64,000 nt of DNA, taken from NCBI RefSeq assembly GCF_019279795.1, contig NC_056726.1:1011417292-1011481291 (forward strand). The letters run 5' to 3'. This document shows, one piece after another, positions 32,095 to 44,394 of the stretch. A program made the translations under genes and the position numbers. The notes under the pieces are model-generated. The model had not been told where the DNA came from. It made no database searches and saw only the letters and a program-made list of their open reading frames with translations. Each line of letters starts with the position of its first letter. The stretch's first letter is position 1. This stretch comes from Protopterus annectens (Eukaryota > Chordata > Ceratodontiformes > Protopteridae).

Positions 32095-32260
32095 TATCCA
32101 ACAAAGTTTCAGGCATAAAAAGTCAGACTCTCTTGTAGATAAAACTCTTCTTTAATAAAACACCAAAATAACCGCAGGATAAGCACTTTCACAACAATGC
32201 TTCATCAGATCCTACTACAAAAAAACAGGAGAAAGTATTTAAGTATTTAAAAAGCCTGTA
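32095..32260 (-). mobile_element. Penelope-like terminal remnant with hammerhead-like core
   Basis: On the minus strand, ctgatga (32202-32208) is followed by agcattgttgt and gaaa (32187-32190), then a tail like that of the Penelope element (ggttattttggtgttttatt). The core CUGAUGA...GAAA is complete. The flanks are anonymous. Confidence 0.45.
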
Positions 32261-32944
32261 GCCAATCACATACCAGCACTCAAAGCTAGACAATTACATC
32301 ATTAATGAGAATTTATCTTGCTTCAAAATAACTGTTAAGTCTCACTTACCACTACATGGCTATGCTCCTGAACAAATCCTGGATAAGTAACAAATTCCAT
32401 TGCATTGTTCTATTTACTCTAAACATTCTTTCTCTAGGTAATGCTAGTTCTTCACACAAATCAGATCAGATCTCACATTTCAGCATACTTCTATCCATTC
32501 TTATTACAATCTAAAGTGTGTATTCAAGGACTATATTAAAACTATTCTCATTAAGTTGTAATTATGTTTCAATATCTATACTCTACTATATCTCTTCCTA
32601 CTACAGGCTATCAGTCAATGTAGAACATCTATGAACATTTCAATTATGTTTCAATATCTATACTGTACTCTATCTCCTCCTACTAAATTGCTTACCTACA
32701 AATTGTTATTAATAATATCTGATTTACATTCTATAAGTCACTCATTTTCCTGATAGATTTCTTCACTTTGTTCTTTTTTTAAGAATAATTCTCTTTTCCT
32801 GTAATAGACTATGCAACAATGCCATTAATAAGAATATTTGCATGAATGTATTTTTTCTCCAATGTCATATGTATAACACAAATGTCAAGATGTGTATATG
32901 TAAACCTTGTATTTGTAATTATAATCATTGTTACAACATGTTAA
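32261..32944. other. No gene recognised
   Basis: AT-rich. A local duplication of caattatgtttcaatatcta ta occurs at about 32559 and 32640. Possibly the decayed interior of the LINE whose tail follows. Confidence 0.45.
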
Positions 32945-33045
32945 ATGTGAAGCTTTTCCCTCTCTGGCCTCTGCTGAAAAAGGAATTCTGTCCAGTTGGA
33001 CTTTCCCGGTAATCAAATGTAAAATTAATAAAATAAAAAGAAATT
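32945..33045 (+). mobile_element. LINE 3' tail (2A-LINE family)
   Basis: ctctggcctctgctgaaaaa ... ccagttggactttcccggta atcaaatgtaaaattaataa matches the tail at 60375-60450, including the A/T-rich end. Confidence 0.75.
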
Positions 33046-34289
33046 ACAGTCTTTTAACCTGTGAAAGGAATATGATAATATTATAAAATACAACCTGGCC
33101 TCTATTGTTCATCTATCATTAACAGCTAGAAAATATTAGAACACAGATAATGAAAATATGGTGCAAAAATATTGTGGTCAAAAGACTGTATGGATTTTTG
33201 GAGGACACATACAAAACAACAAGTAAAATATTATTTTTTATTATATTCTGCATTATTACATCTTAAGTAAAATACTCATTTTATTACATCCCATATTATT
33301 ACAGGCTTAAACTTAAAAATAATTTATGTCATCTGCTAAAATGGAAATGTAATTTTCTTAAACATTTTGATTTTTGAGTTCTTCATTTAGTAAAACTGAT
33401 AGGTACTTTGGCAAAACAATTTTACAGAAATTTTGACCTGGAAACATTTCTTTTTGTTTCAGTATATGATCAACAGTATGTTTGAATTTTCGACATAAAC
33501 TATTAAAAATTTCATTATTTGTTTACTAAGGTGGGAAACTATATTTTCAACATGTATGAAGATAAAAATCACAGAGTAATCAATGACTATCATTTGTGTG
33601 GCATAGAAACATATGTTAATAATATCATAAACATCATTTTAGACTATGTTGGCAAAGTTGCTGTACTGGTTATCTTAATGTTGTCCATCTACTGAGCTAA
33701 ATATTCAACTGTGGTTATTTGTTTACTTAACAAAAAGAGCTTTAAATACTGGGATGGTGTGGAGTTCTAAGAGCTAGGACAGTCAAGAACTTGTGCTTTC
33801 TGGAATGATGCGGAGCATCATGGTAAATATTCCTTCATAGCCTATGTAAATATGGAAAAATATGGAAATGTGAAAAAAAATTAGTTGGTGGTGTCAAGGT
33901 AATATCAATCCTTCACAATATAGCTGTGTTCATCAGAAGATCGCCAGCTCAAGCTAACCATGGCATGTCTACATATTTATAACTGATGGAAAGTAAAAAG
34001 TAGATGAAGTAATATCATAGTCTTAAGGTCTCAGATAACTACTTTGATGTGTTTCCTTCATGTCACATAAGTCTCCATCATAGTATACTTGCAATCTAAT
34101 TTTAACACCAGTCTGTATGCATTCATGTGTTTTCAATTGGGTTGTTTTATTTTTATTCATCCTTTCTTGACTGGCTTAGTCCCACTAGGCTAGTTGCCTG
34201 TTTTCAAGGGAGACCCTAGGTGGTATTTATACTACTAGGGAAGATTTGACCAGGGCATCAGGGAATTTCCCCTACTCATCATTGTTGCA
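33046..34289. other. No gene recognised
   Basis: AT-rich intergenic or intronic DNA. On the minus strand around 33935 there is a ctgatga-type motif with gaag rather than gaaa, too weak to call. About 34165-34240 (cttagtcccactaggctagt tgcc) resembles the CR1/SINE tail but is decayed. Confidence 0.45.
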
Positions 34290-35639
34290 AGTGGGACCCA
34301 TTTTGCATGAGCACTTGCTGTTTCCATTGCAGACACAGAGGCAGACTGGAGAAACAGGGAGGTAGCTGGAGAGAAGGAGATAATGGCATGGTGAGAAAAA
34401 TGGAGGGAAAAGCCAATATTGAGACTGGAGAATGCATACAGGATTCTAAGGAGATGTTTCAAAGAAATCTGTTTGATGGATATGAGTAGGAAAATGATGG
34501 ATGTATAATTGCAACCCCCTAGTTGGGAGGGATGCAAAATGATTTATTTAAAGAAATGGTGATGCAGAAGTGGGCTAGACATTGAAGGAGATGTTGTCCG
34601 GGGGAACAGTATAGAGAAAATATGAAAGGAGGATGCATAGACAATTCTGAAGAATAGCAGTGAGATGGAAAAGAAATATGTAGAGAAAGTAAAAGAAGGC
34701 AAAAGGGGAATAGTAGAAAACAAAAAAGGCAAAAGTACATGGAAAGGATTCAAAGTAAAGAAGATAAAGAAATGGACAGGTACAAAGTGTGGGGCAATTT
34801 GATTGCTCATTTGGGTGTAAAAAGCACATTAGGTAAGAACATTTATTTTTATTAACAAAGAGACATTTTGCAACATTATATTTTAGACTGTTTATTTAAA
34901 TGGAAAGTTTTCTTGGAGACTATGAAAAAAAGAAAGTGTAACCCATGGAATCTTTATGTGGTAGAAGCATTTAACAGGGAAACAAAAAAGACTACTCATG
35001 TACAATTTCAAACAAAAGTGGAAAGAGAGGCATTGAAAACTCTATGGAAAGATGCACTGGACACTGCAACCGTTTATGATAAAAGGGGTTAAAGGACTGG
35101 CAGATGGGATTGTAATATTGTGTTAAAAATAGAAAGAGAAAAGATTTTATATATATATACCAAGTATGATAAATGGGGAGGGGAATAGGGGTGTTGTACA
35201 ATACTAGGGATATCCCAAAACATGTCTTTTTTGTGTAAAGAAGGACATTTGATAAGTAACTATAATAAAAGAAAATGTTATATATGTGGGGAAATAGGAC
35301 ATGATGCAAAACATGTGAATTTAAATGTTATAAATGAATTTATGCATAGCTTGTAAACATGAAAATATGAATAAGGAAAAAGAGAAAAAGAAGAAAATAA
35401 AAAGAAAATAAAGAGAAGAAATGTAGAAGAAGTAGAAATAAAAGAAAAATTGGATGAGAAAAAGTAATAAAGATGACATAGAAAAAGGTTCTGAAATAAG
35501 TATTGAAGAAGACATAAATTGGGAGATAGTAAAAGAAAAAAAAATTGGTAAAAAGATAAAACAAAAATAAAATTTAAAGGCACAAGAAAAAGGGAAAAAA
35601 AAGAAAGGAAATGGATGAAAAAAGAATATATACAGCTAA

Positions 35640-35808
35640 TGATTGGGGATTGGTATAATGATTAAAGTGTTTGACTCCCTGACACAAGGTACAGTGTTTA
35701 ATTCTCACCTTTGGAGGGGAGATTGGCTAGGCTTACAATGCCCTGTTAAGACAGCTAGGCTAGTAATTAGCTATTAACTTATGAAATCATGAATCTAAGG
35801 AAAAGGAA
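35640..35808 (+). mobile_element. tRNA-derived SINE with CR1-like tail
   Basis: ggggattggtataatgatta (A-box region), aaggtacagtgtttaattct (B-box region), then ggctaggcttacaatgccct ... gctaggctagtaattagcta. Same family as 1222-1367, more diverged. Confidence 0.75.
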
Positions 35809-37189
35809 AAATGGAAATTTTAGAGTGCTTTCTGTAAGTGTGAATAGTATTAAGAATATAGTAAGAAAAAATGGGAATTTTTGAGTGGTGTAATGCATGT
35901 GATGTAGATGTAATAATATTAGAAGACACAAGATTTTTAACAAATAAAGAAATATCACAGGGAAACTATGGGGAGGAAAGAAAATCTGGAATTTGGGAAA
36001 TGAGAGATGTTCTGGAATAGCTGAAGAAATACAATAAAGATATTAATGTAACTTTAGCAAAACTGGGAAGATTTAAAATGGAAAGAGAAAATATATAGAA
36101 TTATAACATATGCCTATACTAATTGTAAAGAAAGGGAAAGATTATATCATCAGATTTTAGGCTATATAGTGATAAATATGAATAAAATAATAACAGGAGA
36201 CTTTAATTGTGATTTAAGACATACACATACAATTAAAGGAAATTATATAAGAAAAATGCTAGAAGTTAGATGTTATAAGATGTGGTAAGTCAAAACTTTT
36301 GGTAAAAAATTCATGGGCTTACAAAAGGGGTATGCACAGAACTGAAATGTATTATTTTATAGTATCAGAAGGTTTAATTATTGGAGAAGAGGAGGTAGTT
36401 GGAAACAGGATTTTCTGATCATCCTGCAATTTGGAAAGAGTTAAAGGAAAATAAGGAATATATAAAATAGGCGAAAGAATAAAAAGGATAAATGAGAAAG
36501 CATGGAATGAAGAATGAATTAGATTAGTAATGCAGTTATGGAAAGATAATATTACTAAGAGGACATTTTATAAAAAATGGTCTGAATAGTGGATTACATT
36601 TAACGAAAATATAAAAAATGTTTTTTTTACAGTGGCAATATGATGTGAGAAAAGTAGAGAAAGAAAAATATAAAAGAACATATAACAGTGCATTGCAAAA
36701 TTTAGAACACAATGATAGAAAGTACTTTGGCAAAGAAAAAGAATTTTATGAAAGAAAAAGAAACCAAGAAAAATACAAGAACTGTTATATAAACAAATAT
36801 ATGTTTTACAAGGATAGAGAGAAGTACTGAGTTACTTAAGCAGATTAGGAAAGGAAACTGGTAGTGTAATGAGAGAAATAAAAACTGTAAAATGATAAAT
36901 ACAAATAACTAAGGAAAAGATTATGAATAATATAGTAATATATGTAAAGAAATGTTTAAAGAAAAGAGAAGACAGTAAAAAAAAAAAAAAACATGGAAAG
37001 TAAAAGGTTAGCAGAAAAAGAGAATAAGGAGCTGGAAAAGGAGATTTCAAGTATTAGGGCAAGTAAATATAGATTCAGCTATGGGACCAGATAGAATACG
37101 GTATGAAATTTATAAAAAAATAAGGGACTGGCAAAATCTTTTTTAAAGATTTAGAATGAATGGTTAAATGAAGGTTTTACATATAAAGA

Positions 37190-37440
37190 CTTATGTAGTG
37201 GATGGTGCACGTGATGCAGCAGTTGCATTGTTGCCTCACAGCAAGAGGTTTTCTGGTTCAATTCTTGGCTGGAGCACCTTCTGTGTGGAGTCTGCATGTC
37301 CTCCCTGCATTCATTTGAGTTTCCTCTGGGTACTCTGGTTTCCTCTCATGCTACAAAAACATGCATCTCCTTGGGCCTCCACTGAAAATTGACTTCGTTC
37401 CAAGTCAACTTTCCCAGTAAACAAATGTAAAAAAAAAAAA
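37190..37440 (+). mobile_element. V-SINE, complete with LINE-type tail
   Basis: tRNA-like head (gtagtggatggtgcacgtga, B-box ggttcaattcttggc), V-SINE central domain (gtgtggagtctgcatgtcct ccctgcattcatttgagttt cctctgggtactctggtttc), and a tail (gggcctccactgaaaattga ... cagtaaacaaatgt) ending in poly-A. The central domain is the conserved V-SINE block known from sharks, teleosts and lungfish. Confidence 0.92.
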
Positions 37441-37680
37441 ATAGTGAAATACTTAAATTCACATGGATGAAGGAAGATAGAAGATAACTGAAAAAACTGG
37501 AGACTGATAGTATTGAATATAAATGACCATAAAATCTTTATGAAAATAATAGAAAAGATATCTGAAACTTAAATGGAAAATATTATTGACGATAAATACA
37601 ATATAAAAGGGAAGGGTTGTCAAGAATTATTAATGCTAGAGAAACTGTGGATGGTATTATGAATAGAAAAGAAGAAGTGA

Positions 37681-38093
37681 AAATCATGATAGGAGACCTT
37701 AATAAGGCATTTGATACAATTGGACATGAAATCTTATGAGGAATAATGAAAGAATATAATATAAGTGAGAAAGTTAGGAAATTATATATGTCCGTGTATA
37801 GTAATAATCAAGTAAATATACTTGTAAATGGCTGGTTAAGTAATAATCAAGTAAATATACTTGTAAATGGCTGGTTAAGTCAAGAGGTGCAAATGAAAAG
37901 TGACGTAAGACAGGGATGTCCATTGAGTTGTATACTCTTTGCATTAGTTATGAATATGCTAGTATGTGAAATAAATTACAAAATGAGGAAGGTAGAGTAT
38001 ATAAAACATGAAAGGTTAAGAATTCCAGTTCCGTTAACATATGCCGATGACATTATAAGAATTGCAAAAAAAAAATTTGGATACAAAAAGTAA
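37681..38093 (+). pseudogene. RT core of the A-rich LINE, with in-frame 39 bp duplication
   Basis: RT motif A (DLNKAFDTIGHE), RQGCPLSCILF and YADD can be read. 37746-38093 is open and includes a tandem 39 bp duplication (37801-37839 and 37840-37878) that repeats 13 residues, SNNQVNILVNGWL. A TGA ends the frame between motif A and this stretch. Confidence 0.8.
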
Positions 38094-38479
38094 TAATTTC
38101 CACAAATGAGTGCCTAGAGATGATAAGGAAGGCTTTAAGTAAAGAGAAGAGTAAACATTTAGGTGATGCGATAAAGACAGGGGGCACATATTTTACAATG
38201 AATTACATTTTTGTGTTAGACATAACATTTAGGAATAAAGATGTAGTAGAAGAAATAAAACAAACCCATTTTTTCCACAGAACATATAAATTATCATTCA
38301 GAAAAAAAGTTTATTTGACAAATTCAGTAATGATGGGAAAAACAGCCTGCTTAGGAAGTGTATTTATGTGTATTATTATGCACTGCTGAATTTTACTGTG
38401 ATAACCTGTAATATGCATTGTAAATATGATTTTTTGTTTAATGTTACCTTATTTGTTATCTTATTAATTTCATTGTTCT

Positions 38480-38600
38480 ATCTTGGAGCTTATCTCCCCG
38501 GGCCTCTACTGAAAATGGACATGTATCCAGTTAGACTAGCCCGGTCAACAAATGTAAAATAAAAATAAATAAAATAAATAAAAAATAAATGTTGACAACA
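38480..38600 (+). mobile_element. LINE 3' tail insertion (2A-LINE family)
   Basis: cccgggcctctactgaaaatgg and ccagttagactagcccggtc, then an aataaataaa tail. A severely 5'-truncated copy inside the A-rich LINE. Confidence 0.82.
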
Positions 38601-39567
38601 GTAATTGAAAAGTAATTATTGCAGATGTTTTTTAAATTTATATGGGGTGCTAGATTAAACCTAGTAAAAAGTGGAGTTTTGTATGGGTTTAGGGTTAATT
38701 GACCCAGTGATATATGCTGCTTCATTAAATATGTACAAAATATTAAAATGGATAAATGAAAAAGATGAGAGATTAGTAGAAAATTTTGCATAGATATAAG
38801 TTTGATCAGTTTTGGGGTATGGTAAAACAGTTAAAGAGAAAAAGATTGTTTAAATAAAGAAATAAAATGTCATCAAGAAAAATATGTTTTTGGAAAATAA
38901 AAATGGATGATATAGAAAAAGAAATAAAAGTATGGTATAAGAATGTAATGATAAAACATTACTATGTAAAACCATAGGAAAATCTAACAGATGGAAACAT
39001 TAAAGCTATAAAATAAGAACCAAATTGTATAATCAGAAAGTAGAATGTCAAGATTTTTTGTGGAGACTGATAATAGATAAATTACCTGGAAAAGGAAATA
39101 TGCCATATAAAAAGAAATGAGATAGAATATGCTTACTTTGTCAGGAAGAAGAAACCACTTTACATGTGTTTTTGAAATCTGAAAGAGTAAAAGGTTATGG
39201 GGAAAACTATGTAAAGAAGTTTTTTTTTCAAAGATATAAAAGAAGTGGATATTATAAGAATAGAAGTAAAGAATATATTAAAATAATAGATATAATGTTA
39301 TTTTATATCATATGGGTTATATGGAATGAAAGAATAAATTAAATTATGTTTAATGGTAAATGGATTTTAGCAGCAATATTAAGTAAAATCAGATGGTGGC
39401 TTTGGAAAAAAAGGAGTGGAGGTCTAATTGCAATGAAAATTGACTATGATTGTAAAGAAAATGATGATTATGTGTAACTTTATTTGTATCTCTGTATTTT
39501 TGTACATTTGTAAATATTTGTAAATATGTGATTATGTTGTAAATAAGAGTTTTTTGTATATAACTAA

Positions 39568-39795
39568 AAGACCCCTACTATTTTTGATAGATTCTGTGGG
39601 ATTTTTTGCATCCACCTGAACTACCACCAACTCAAGCAGATGGGGCCTCAGTTTAATGTCTCATCTGAAGGAGTGCAGCACCCCTATTATGCTGCACTGT
39701 AGTGTCAGCGATCAATCTATTTGGTGTGGAAATTGAACACATAGCCATCTGCATCAAAGGTGAATGTGTTACTCATTGTACCACTGACACCTCTG
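39568..39795 (-). mobile_element. tRNA-derived SINE (conserved-core family)
   Basis: Inverted it reads: head with cagtggtacaatgagtaaca and B-box-like gtgttcaatttcc; body with atgagacattaaactgaggc and cagaatctatcaaaaatagt. Matches 9480-9945 and 10205-10470. Confidence 0.75.
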
Positions 39796-40040
39796 AAGTT
39801 TAGTGGAGTGAAAAAGTGGATTCCCAATTAAGAACAGACTATACCCCACTGTGCAAGGCATTTGTTTCCTGTTGTCAGCAATGACTACAACATGCATATA
39901 TTTAAAGAGTATAAGAATAAAGTATGAATGAAATGGAACACCTAAGAGGCTTTTGTTTATATTTGGAATCTGCTCCTTTATTTCTGTTATAGCTGTAAAA
40001 AAATATGTCCATTACTGGCTTTTTTTGATCCCAAGACTAC

Positions 40041-40614
40041 ACGGGTGTATATTAGAACATCGAAATTTCACAATTTCGAATGTTGTAACATCGACCCCTA
40101 TTCAGCAAACGCTGACAACATCAAACATTCAGAACAGCAAATTTTTTCCTAGGGAAAAAATTTGCTGTTCCGAAACACATACACACAACACAAGCACACC
40201 AAACAAACAGCAATCCATGCACATACACCCAAAATCTTACAGCTAACCCTACACTAAACTGTACAAACACCACTAACTATCCACTTACCTTAACCCAAAA
40301 CCTAACCCTAAGGTCCGTCACTATCGCACTCTCACCCATGCCCTAACCCTAATTCACCTATCCCGCTCTAACCCTCACGTCCACACAATTGCACACATAG
40401 CTAACCCTCGCCCAATTGCACACTTACCTGAACCCGACCAGTAACTTTCCACCACAGTGCTGAAAATAGCGAAATGACAGAAACAGACAACCAAATTCTT
40501 TGCCTAGGAAAAAATTCAGTTATCTGTGGTTTCACTATTTTCAGCGTTCGCTGAATAGGGGTTGATATTAGAACATTTGAAATTATGAAATTTCAATGTT
40601 CTAATATAGACCCG
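40041..40614. mobile_element. Foldback MITE with ~70 bp inverted termini, unclassified
   Basis: The left end (acgggtgtatattagaacat cgaaatttc, cccctattcagc) and the right end (gctgaataggggttgatatt, atttcaatgttctaatatag acccg) are inverted repeats with mismatches. The termini are themselves palindromic (gaacat...atgtt around gaaatttc). Two subterminal palindromes surround cctagg (about 40135-40171 and 40480-40512). The interior (about 40230-40440) is C/A-rich, with several ctaaccctaa runs. No coding capacity; superfamily not determined. Confidence 0.8.
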
Positions 40615-41944
40615 ACTACGCTACACGTTCTTGCCTTATACCAATTTCCACAGAGAGAAGGGGTTTTTAATGCATAGCTAAAATGGACTTGGGTGACTAG
40701 GGATATCATCAGGTTTAACTGAGTATTGTCTTCATGGATGTCATTAGAGCACTCCAGAATACAGAATGGGATCTGGAATGAAAAGGATGTAAAGGGACTT
40801 GAGATTCTCTTGTTGAAGTTGTTAAACATAGGGATATTAGATACACCTGTCATGGATTATTCCATGCACATTCTTAGATGCACACCTCTAATATGTCCCA
40901 TTATTATGAGTCTAGCGTATTATTATTAACTGTCTAGAAAACAAAATTTATTACTCCAGTAATTTAAGCATTAAAAATGGATACATGGTGCGTGTTTTTA
41001 CATGTAATTATTATTTAGCTTTGTTTCTCATACAAAGTATAAGCACTACAATTGTGTACACATATTAAACAGTCTTCTAAATCTGTAAAAGAGACAGAGC
41101 AAAGCAGACAGATGTACAGCTGAGTAAGAGCAAAAGAGCTTTCACTTTTTTGCAGCTTTGCATCTCCCTGAAATCTGTCTCTTCCGTTCACGATTCCAGA
41201 CCATTTGCTTCACTGCTACCTTCCTCTAATTTCTCAGTAACGTCGTACTGAACGTGAATGACTGGCATTTAATGATTACCATACACGGAAACCTAGCTGA
41301 AGCACCATGGCCTTGAAGAACACAAATCCCTGCTAGATTGTCACAGGCAATATTTCTGCTGCTGCTGCTCTTTCAGCTTTTACACTTTTATTAGCTTTTA
41401 TAACTAACCTGTTACATGTTACATTTTTCATCTTGCCATCTATAGCCACATATTTCATGCATTCTCTGTTAATAATTATCACATATCTACATTCCATGCT
41501 TTGCAACTGTTGCTTTAAGAACCAGTCTCAGGTAGGTGTAGACAGTTATGTGATTAAATTTGACTGTTGGACTCTCAGCTTTTATTTATTTTATCAGCCA
41601 TGCGTCTGTGAAAGTGATGTAAACTGTAGTTACTGGGCTTTTCATATGTTCTATCCTTCCAAAATATAATCTGAAAAAGAGACTGACAACACACCATTTT
41701 TGGCTCTGTTATCTCTGCTTACAAGGAGATAAATGCAATTGCCATGTAGCCAGATTCTTTTTCAGACACATCTATCATACCTGCATTTCTATATAGGAAA
41801 AGTAAGCATGGTTACTGGAATGTTATCCCCACACCACACCACATTACATATGGGTAAAATGAAATGGGTATTTATTTTTGTCTGAACGTAGGCTAAGTGT
41901 TCCATCCACTCTTATGTAGACTAAGGAAAAATGGATATATCACT
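40615..41944. other. No gene recognised
   Basis: Non-repetitive-looking DNA without a recognisable exon. One short open frame (41433-41669) has no family signature. It may be intergenic DNA downstream of the pentraxin gene at 47.3 kb. Confidence 0.5.
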
Positions 41945-42750
41945 GAGCATTAGTGACCTTATATTTTTGGATTCAGTCAACTTATTAATACACCAACAAG
42001 ATATGGCAAAAATAACTCCCAGCAATCTATTCTGGACTGGATTCTGGTTACCAGCTCATCTAATTTTACCTCCTCAGGTACCCTCCCTGATACGCTAACT
42101 GACCACCTGCCAGCTTATACCCACGGGAGTATTACACAACTAACAAAGGAGCATAAGCACAAAACTACCTGTAATATCTGCAGTTTCTCCACGGAGTCTT
42201 TCTTGAAACTCTTAAAGGAGTTAACTGGTCCATCCTAAAAAGTCTCCCCTTAAATGATGCAGTTGAACACTTAAGTGCAACATTTCTAAATATTCTTAAC
42301 ACCTTAGTCCCACAGCGTACAAAATGAATTAAAAACAGCCATACCCCATGACTCACCAACCAATGCAAACTTCTTATGAAAGACAGAGACAAAGCCTGGA
42401 TTAACTGGCAAAAGAAGAAAATGACAAAAATTTACAACTAATCAGACAGCTACGAAACCAGGTCAAGAAACATGCTAATAGAGATAAAATGTCTTATTAT
42501 ACTCAGCTACAAGACAGGCATGAAAGCAACCTTAAAAATTCTGGTCCTCTATATATTCTCTCATCAACCCCATACTCAGACATTCCCTATCTTCAAACAG
42601 CTACATATTTCAATACATGCTTCATAGAATGCATAGCCCACTTACCCTCAAACTCACCTAACAGACCCCCTTCCACACAGCTAAATTTGCCTTCCTTAGA
42701 CCCTAGCATATTTCCTTCATAAAATTTGCATAACTGCAACCTTTCCAATA
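41945..42750 (+). pseudogene. 2A-LINE family copy, first half (endonuclease end and linker)
   Basis: A translated reading (GVNWSILKSLPLNDAVEHLSATFLNILNTLVPQRTK, about 42210-42320) matches the linker of the LINE at 58008-58120 (NWSILKTLPINESVSHFNDTFLKILDAHAPQRQ). Many stops. Interrupted at about 42750 by a CR1 insertion; the element resumes at about 44395. Confidence 0.75.
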
Positions 42751-44338
42751 TATAGGTTCATAGGTTCATAGGTAGGTACTAGGCTATCGGCCCTAGGGCC
42801 CATACAAGCCTAGCCAAAAAATGTACCCTGGCTTTCGCCACCCAAGAAAATTATTTTCCTATGCCCCTGTCGAGCAGAGCCACAGAAGTGATCCCCGGGG
42901 TGAATTTCCCATTTCCCATCCAATCATCAAGATTTTTCTTGAAGAGTGCTAATGAGGAGCTCTGTTTGACATAGATAGGTAGTCTGTTCCAGAGTATGGG
43001 AAGTCTCTGGGACAGGAATCTATCCCTCCAGCATGTTCTGTTTATTGTGGTGACAAGGTTAAGGTCCCTAGAGCGTGTAGCTAGGAGGGATTGGGATTTC
43101 TTTAAGTGGAGCATGTCCAACAGCTCTGGGTTTGACATAGCTTTGTATGTTAGGCAGAGATCGCCCCTGAGTAGGCGATATGCTATGGACTAAAGCTGTA
43201 GCTTTTTGAGACGGTCTGCATAGGGCATCTGTTTGAGGCCAGGAATCCTCTTTGTGAGGTATTTCTGTGGTCTTTCCAGTTGTAGATGTCTTGTGAGGTA
43301 CATACCAAAAGGGGCGTTCTACTCTATAATGGCTCTAATGAGTGATGAGTAGCGGGGAACAATGACCTCTTTTTTTCTGGATGAGAATCCTTTTGTGATG
43401 AGATGAGCCACTTAGAAGGATTTCCTGACCACTGTGGCGATGTGATTATCAAAGGAGAGACTACTGTCCACCTGTGTCCCAAGGTCTCTTATCACATTTT
43501 CAGCATTAAGTAGACTACCAGCTATGTGGTAGTTCATGGGTACAGAGTTTTTATCAAAGGGGATGACAATACACTTTTTGGCATTGAGCTTCAGGCCATG
43601 GCTTTGACACCAGGTACCTGTCTCAGTGAGGCCCTTTTGTAGTTTGTCCACATCGTTAGGAGTTTCGATTATGGCTCCTAGTTTGCAGTCATCTGCAAAC
43701 TTTGTTAGCCAAAGACCTTCTGTGTTGGCCTGCACTTCAGAGAAGTAGATACCAAACAGGAGAGGACCCAGGACTGAACCCTGTGGTACTCCACTTGTCA
43801 CTGGTCTGATGTCAGATTTGGAATCTGCTACTTTCACAGTGTGGGTTCTGTCCATGAGCCAGTTGGCAACCCATCTTGTGACATAGGGATTTATACCTAG
43901 TTTAGTGAGCTTATCTATAATTCCAGAGTGAGGGATGGTGTCGAAAGCCTTGGCGAGATCTAGATAAGCTGTGTGAACCATTTTACCCTCATCTATGGCT
44001 TTGGTGACTGCTTCAAAGAAGTCAATCAGGTTTAGGAGACATGATCTGCCTTTTACAAATCCAAACTGAGTAGGATCCAGAGTCTGGAGATTACCAATGT
44101 CTTTGTTTATGAGTTCCATGATGATACGTTCCATGGCCTTGCAGACCAGGCTCGTCAGGCTAATGGGGCGGTAGTTCCCAGGGTCAGTCGTGGCTCCCCC
44201 TTTGTGGAGTGGGATAACTGTCATGGTGTGCCATTCAGTGGGTACAAAGCCTGAGGTGTGGCTATGATTGAACATGGTGCTTAGGTAGGGTGCCAGTTCA
44301 TTCTGTAATTCGTGTAGAACGCAGCCTGGGATATTGTC

Positions 44339-44341
<3 letters not shown>
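42751..44341 (-). mobile_element. CR1 insertion, 5'-truncated
   Basis: The 3' end (taggttcataggttcatagg) is at 42751; the element is truncated at 44341 next to an AT microsatellite. The coding part runs inward on the minus strand: RT open at 43412-44275 (287 residues) with NYRPISLTSLVCKAMERII, AYLDLAKAFDTIPH, VPQGSVLGPLLFGIYF and an intact LTKFADDCKL. The C-terminal part (42851-43138) is in another frame. Inserted into a 2A-LINE copy, hence younger than it. Confidence 0.9.

Positions 44342-44389
<48 letters not shown>
44342..44389. repeat. (AT)n microsatellite
   Basis: Uninterrupted TA repeat at the 5' truncation point of the CR1 insertion. Confidence 0.97.
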
Positions 44390-44393
<4 letters not shown>

Positions 44394-44394
44394 C

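Larger units (their letters stand above)
34290..39545 (+). mobile_element. A-rich LINE of L1/Tx1 type, heavily decayed
   Basis: A long purine-rich coding strand with LINE pieces in order. Zinc-knuckle-like ORF1 part at about 35260-35320: CYICGEIGHDAKH, with the last Cys replaced by His. ORF2 endonuclease: ITGDFNCDLRHTH (about 36195). RT: MIGDLNKAFDTIGHEIL (about 37690), VRQGCPLSCILFALVMN (about 37905), PLTYADDIIRIAKKK (about 38030). C-terminal Cys segment ICLLCQEEETTLHVFLK (about 39130). Ordering and motifs fit the L1/Tx1 group; the clade is not certain. Interrupted by a SINE (35640), a V-SINE (37190) and a LINE tail (38480). Frames are broken throughout. Confidence 0.75.

Noticed and set aside
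33900-33960. Hammerhead motif on the minus strand
   Set aside because: ctgatga is present, but the second core segment is gaag, not gaaa, and no closing helix is evident.
34868-35092. Possible host gene fragment (Lys-rich 74-residue frame)
   Set aside because: It lies in the A-rich LINE ORF1 region upstream of the zinc-knuckle-like segment, with no splice-bounded exon structure.
40230-40440. Interstitial telomere from ctaaccctaa motifs
   Set aside because: The motifs are scattered and not in tandem TTAGGG arrays. They belong to the MITE interior.
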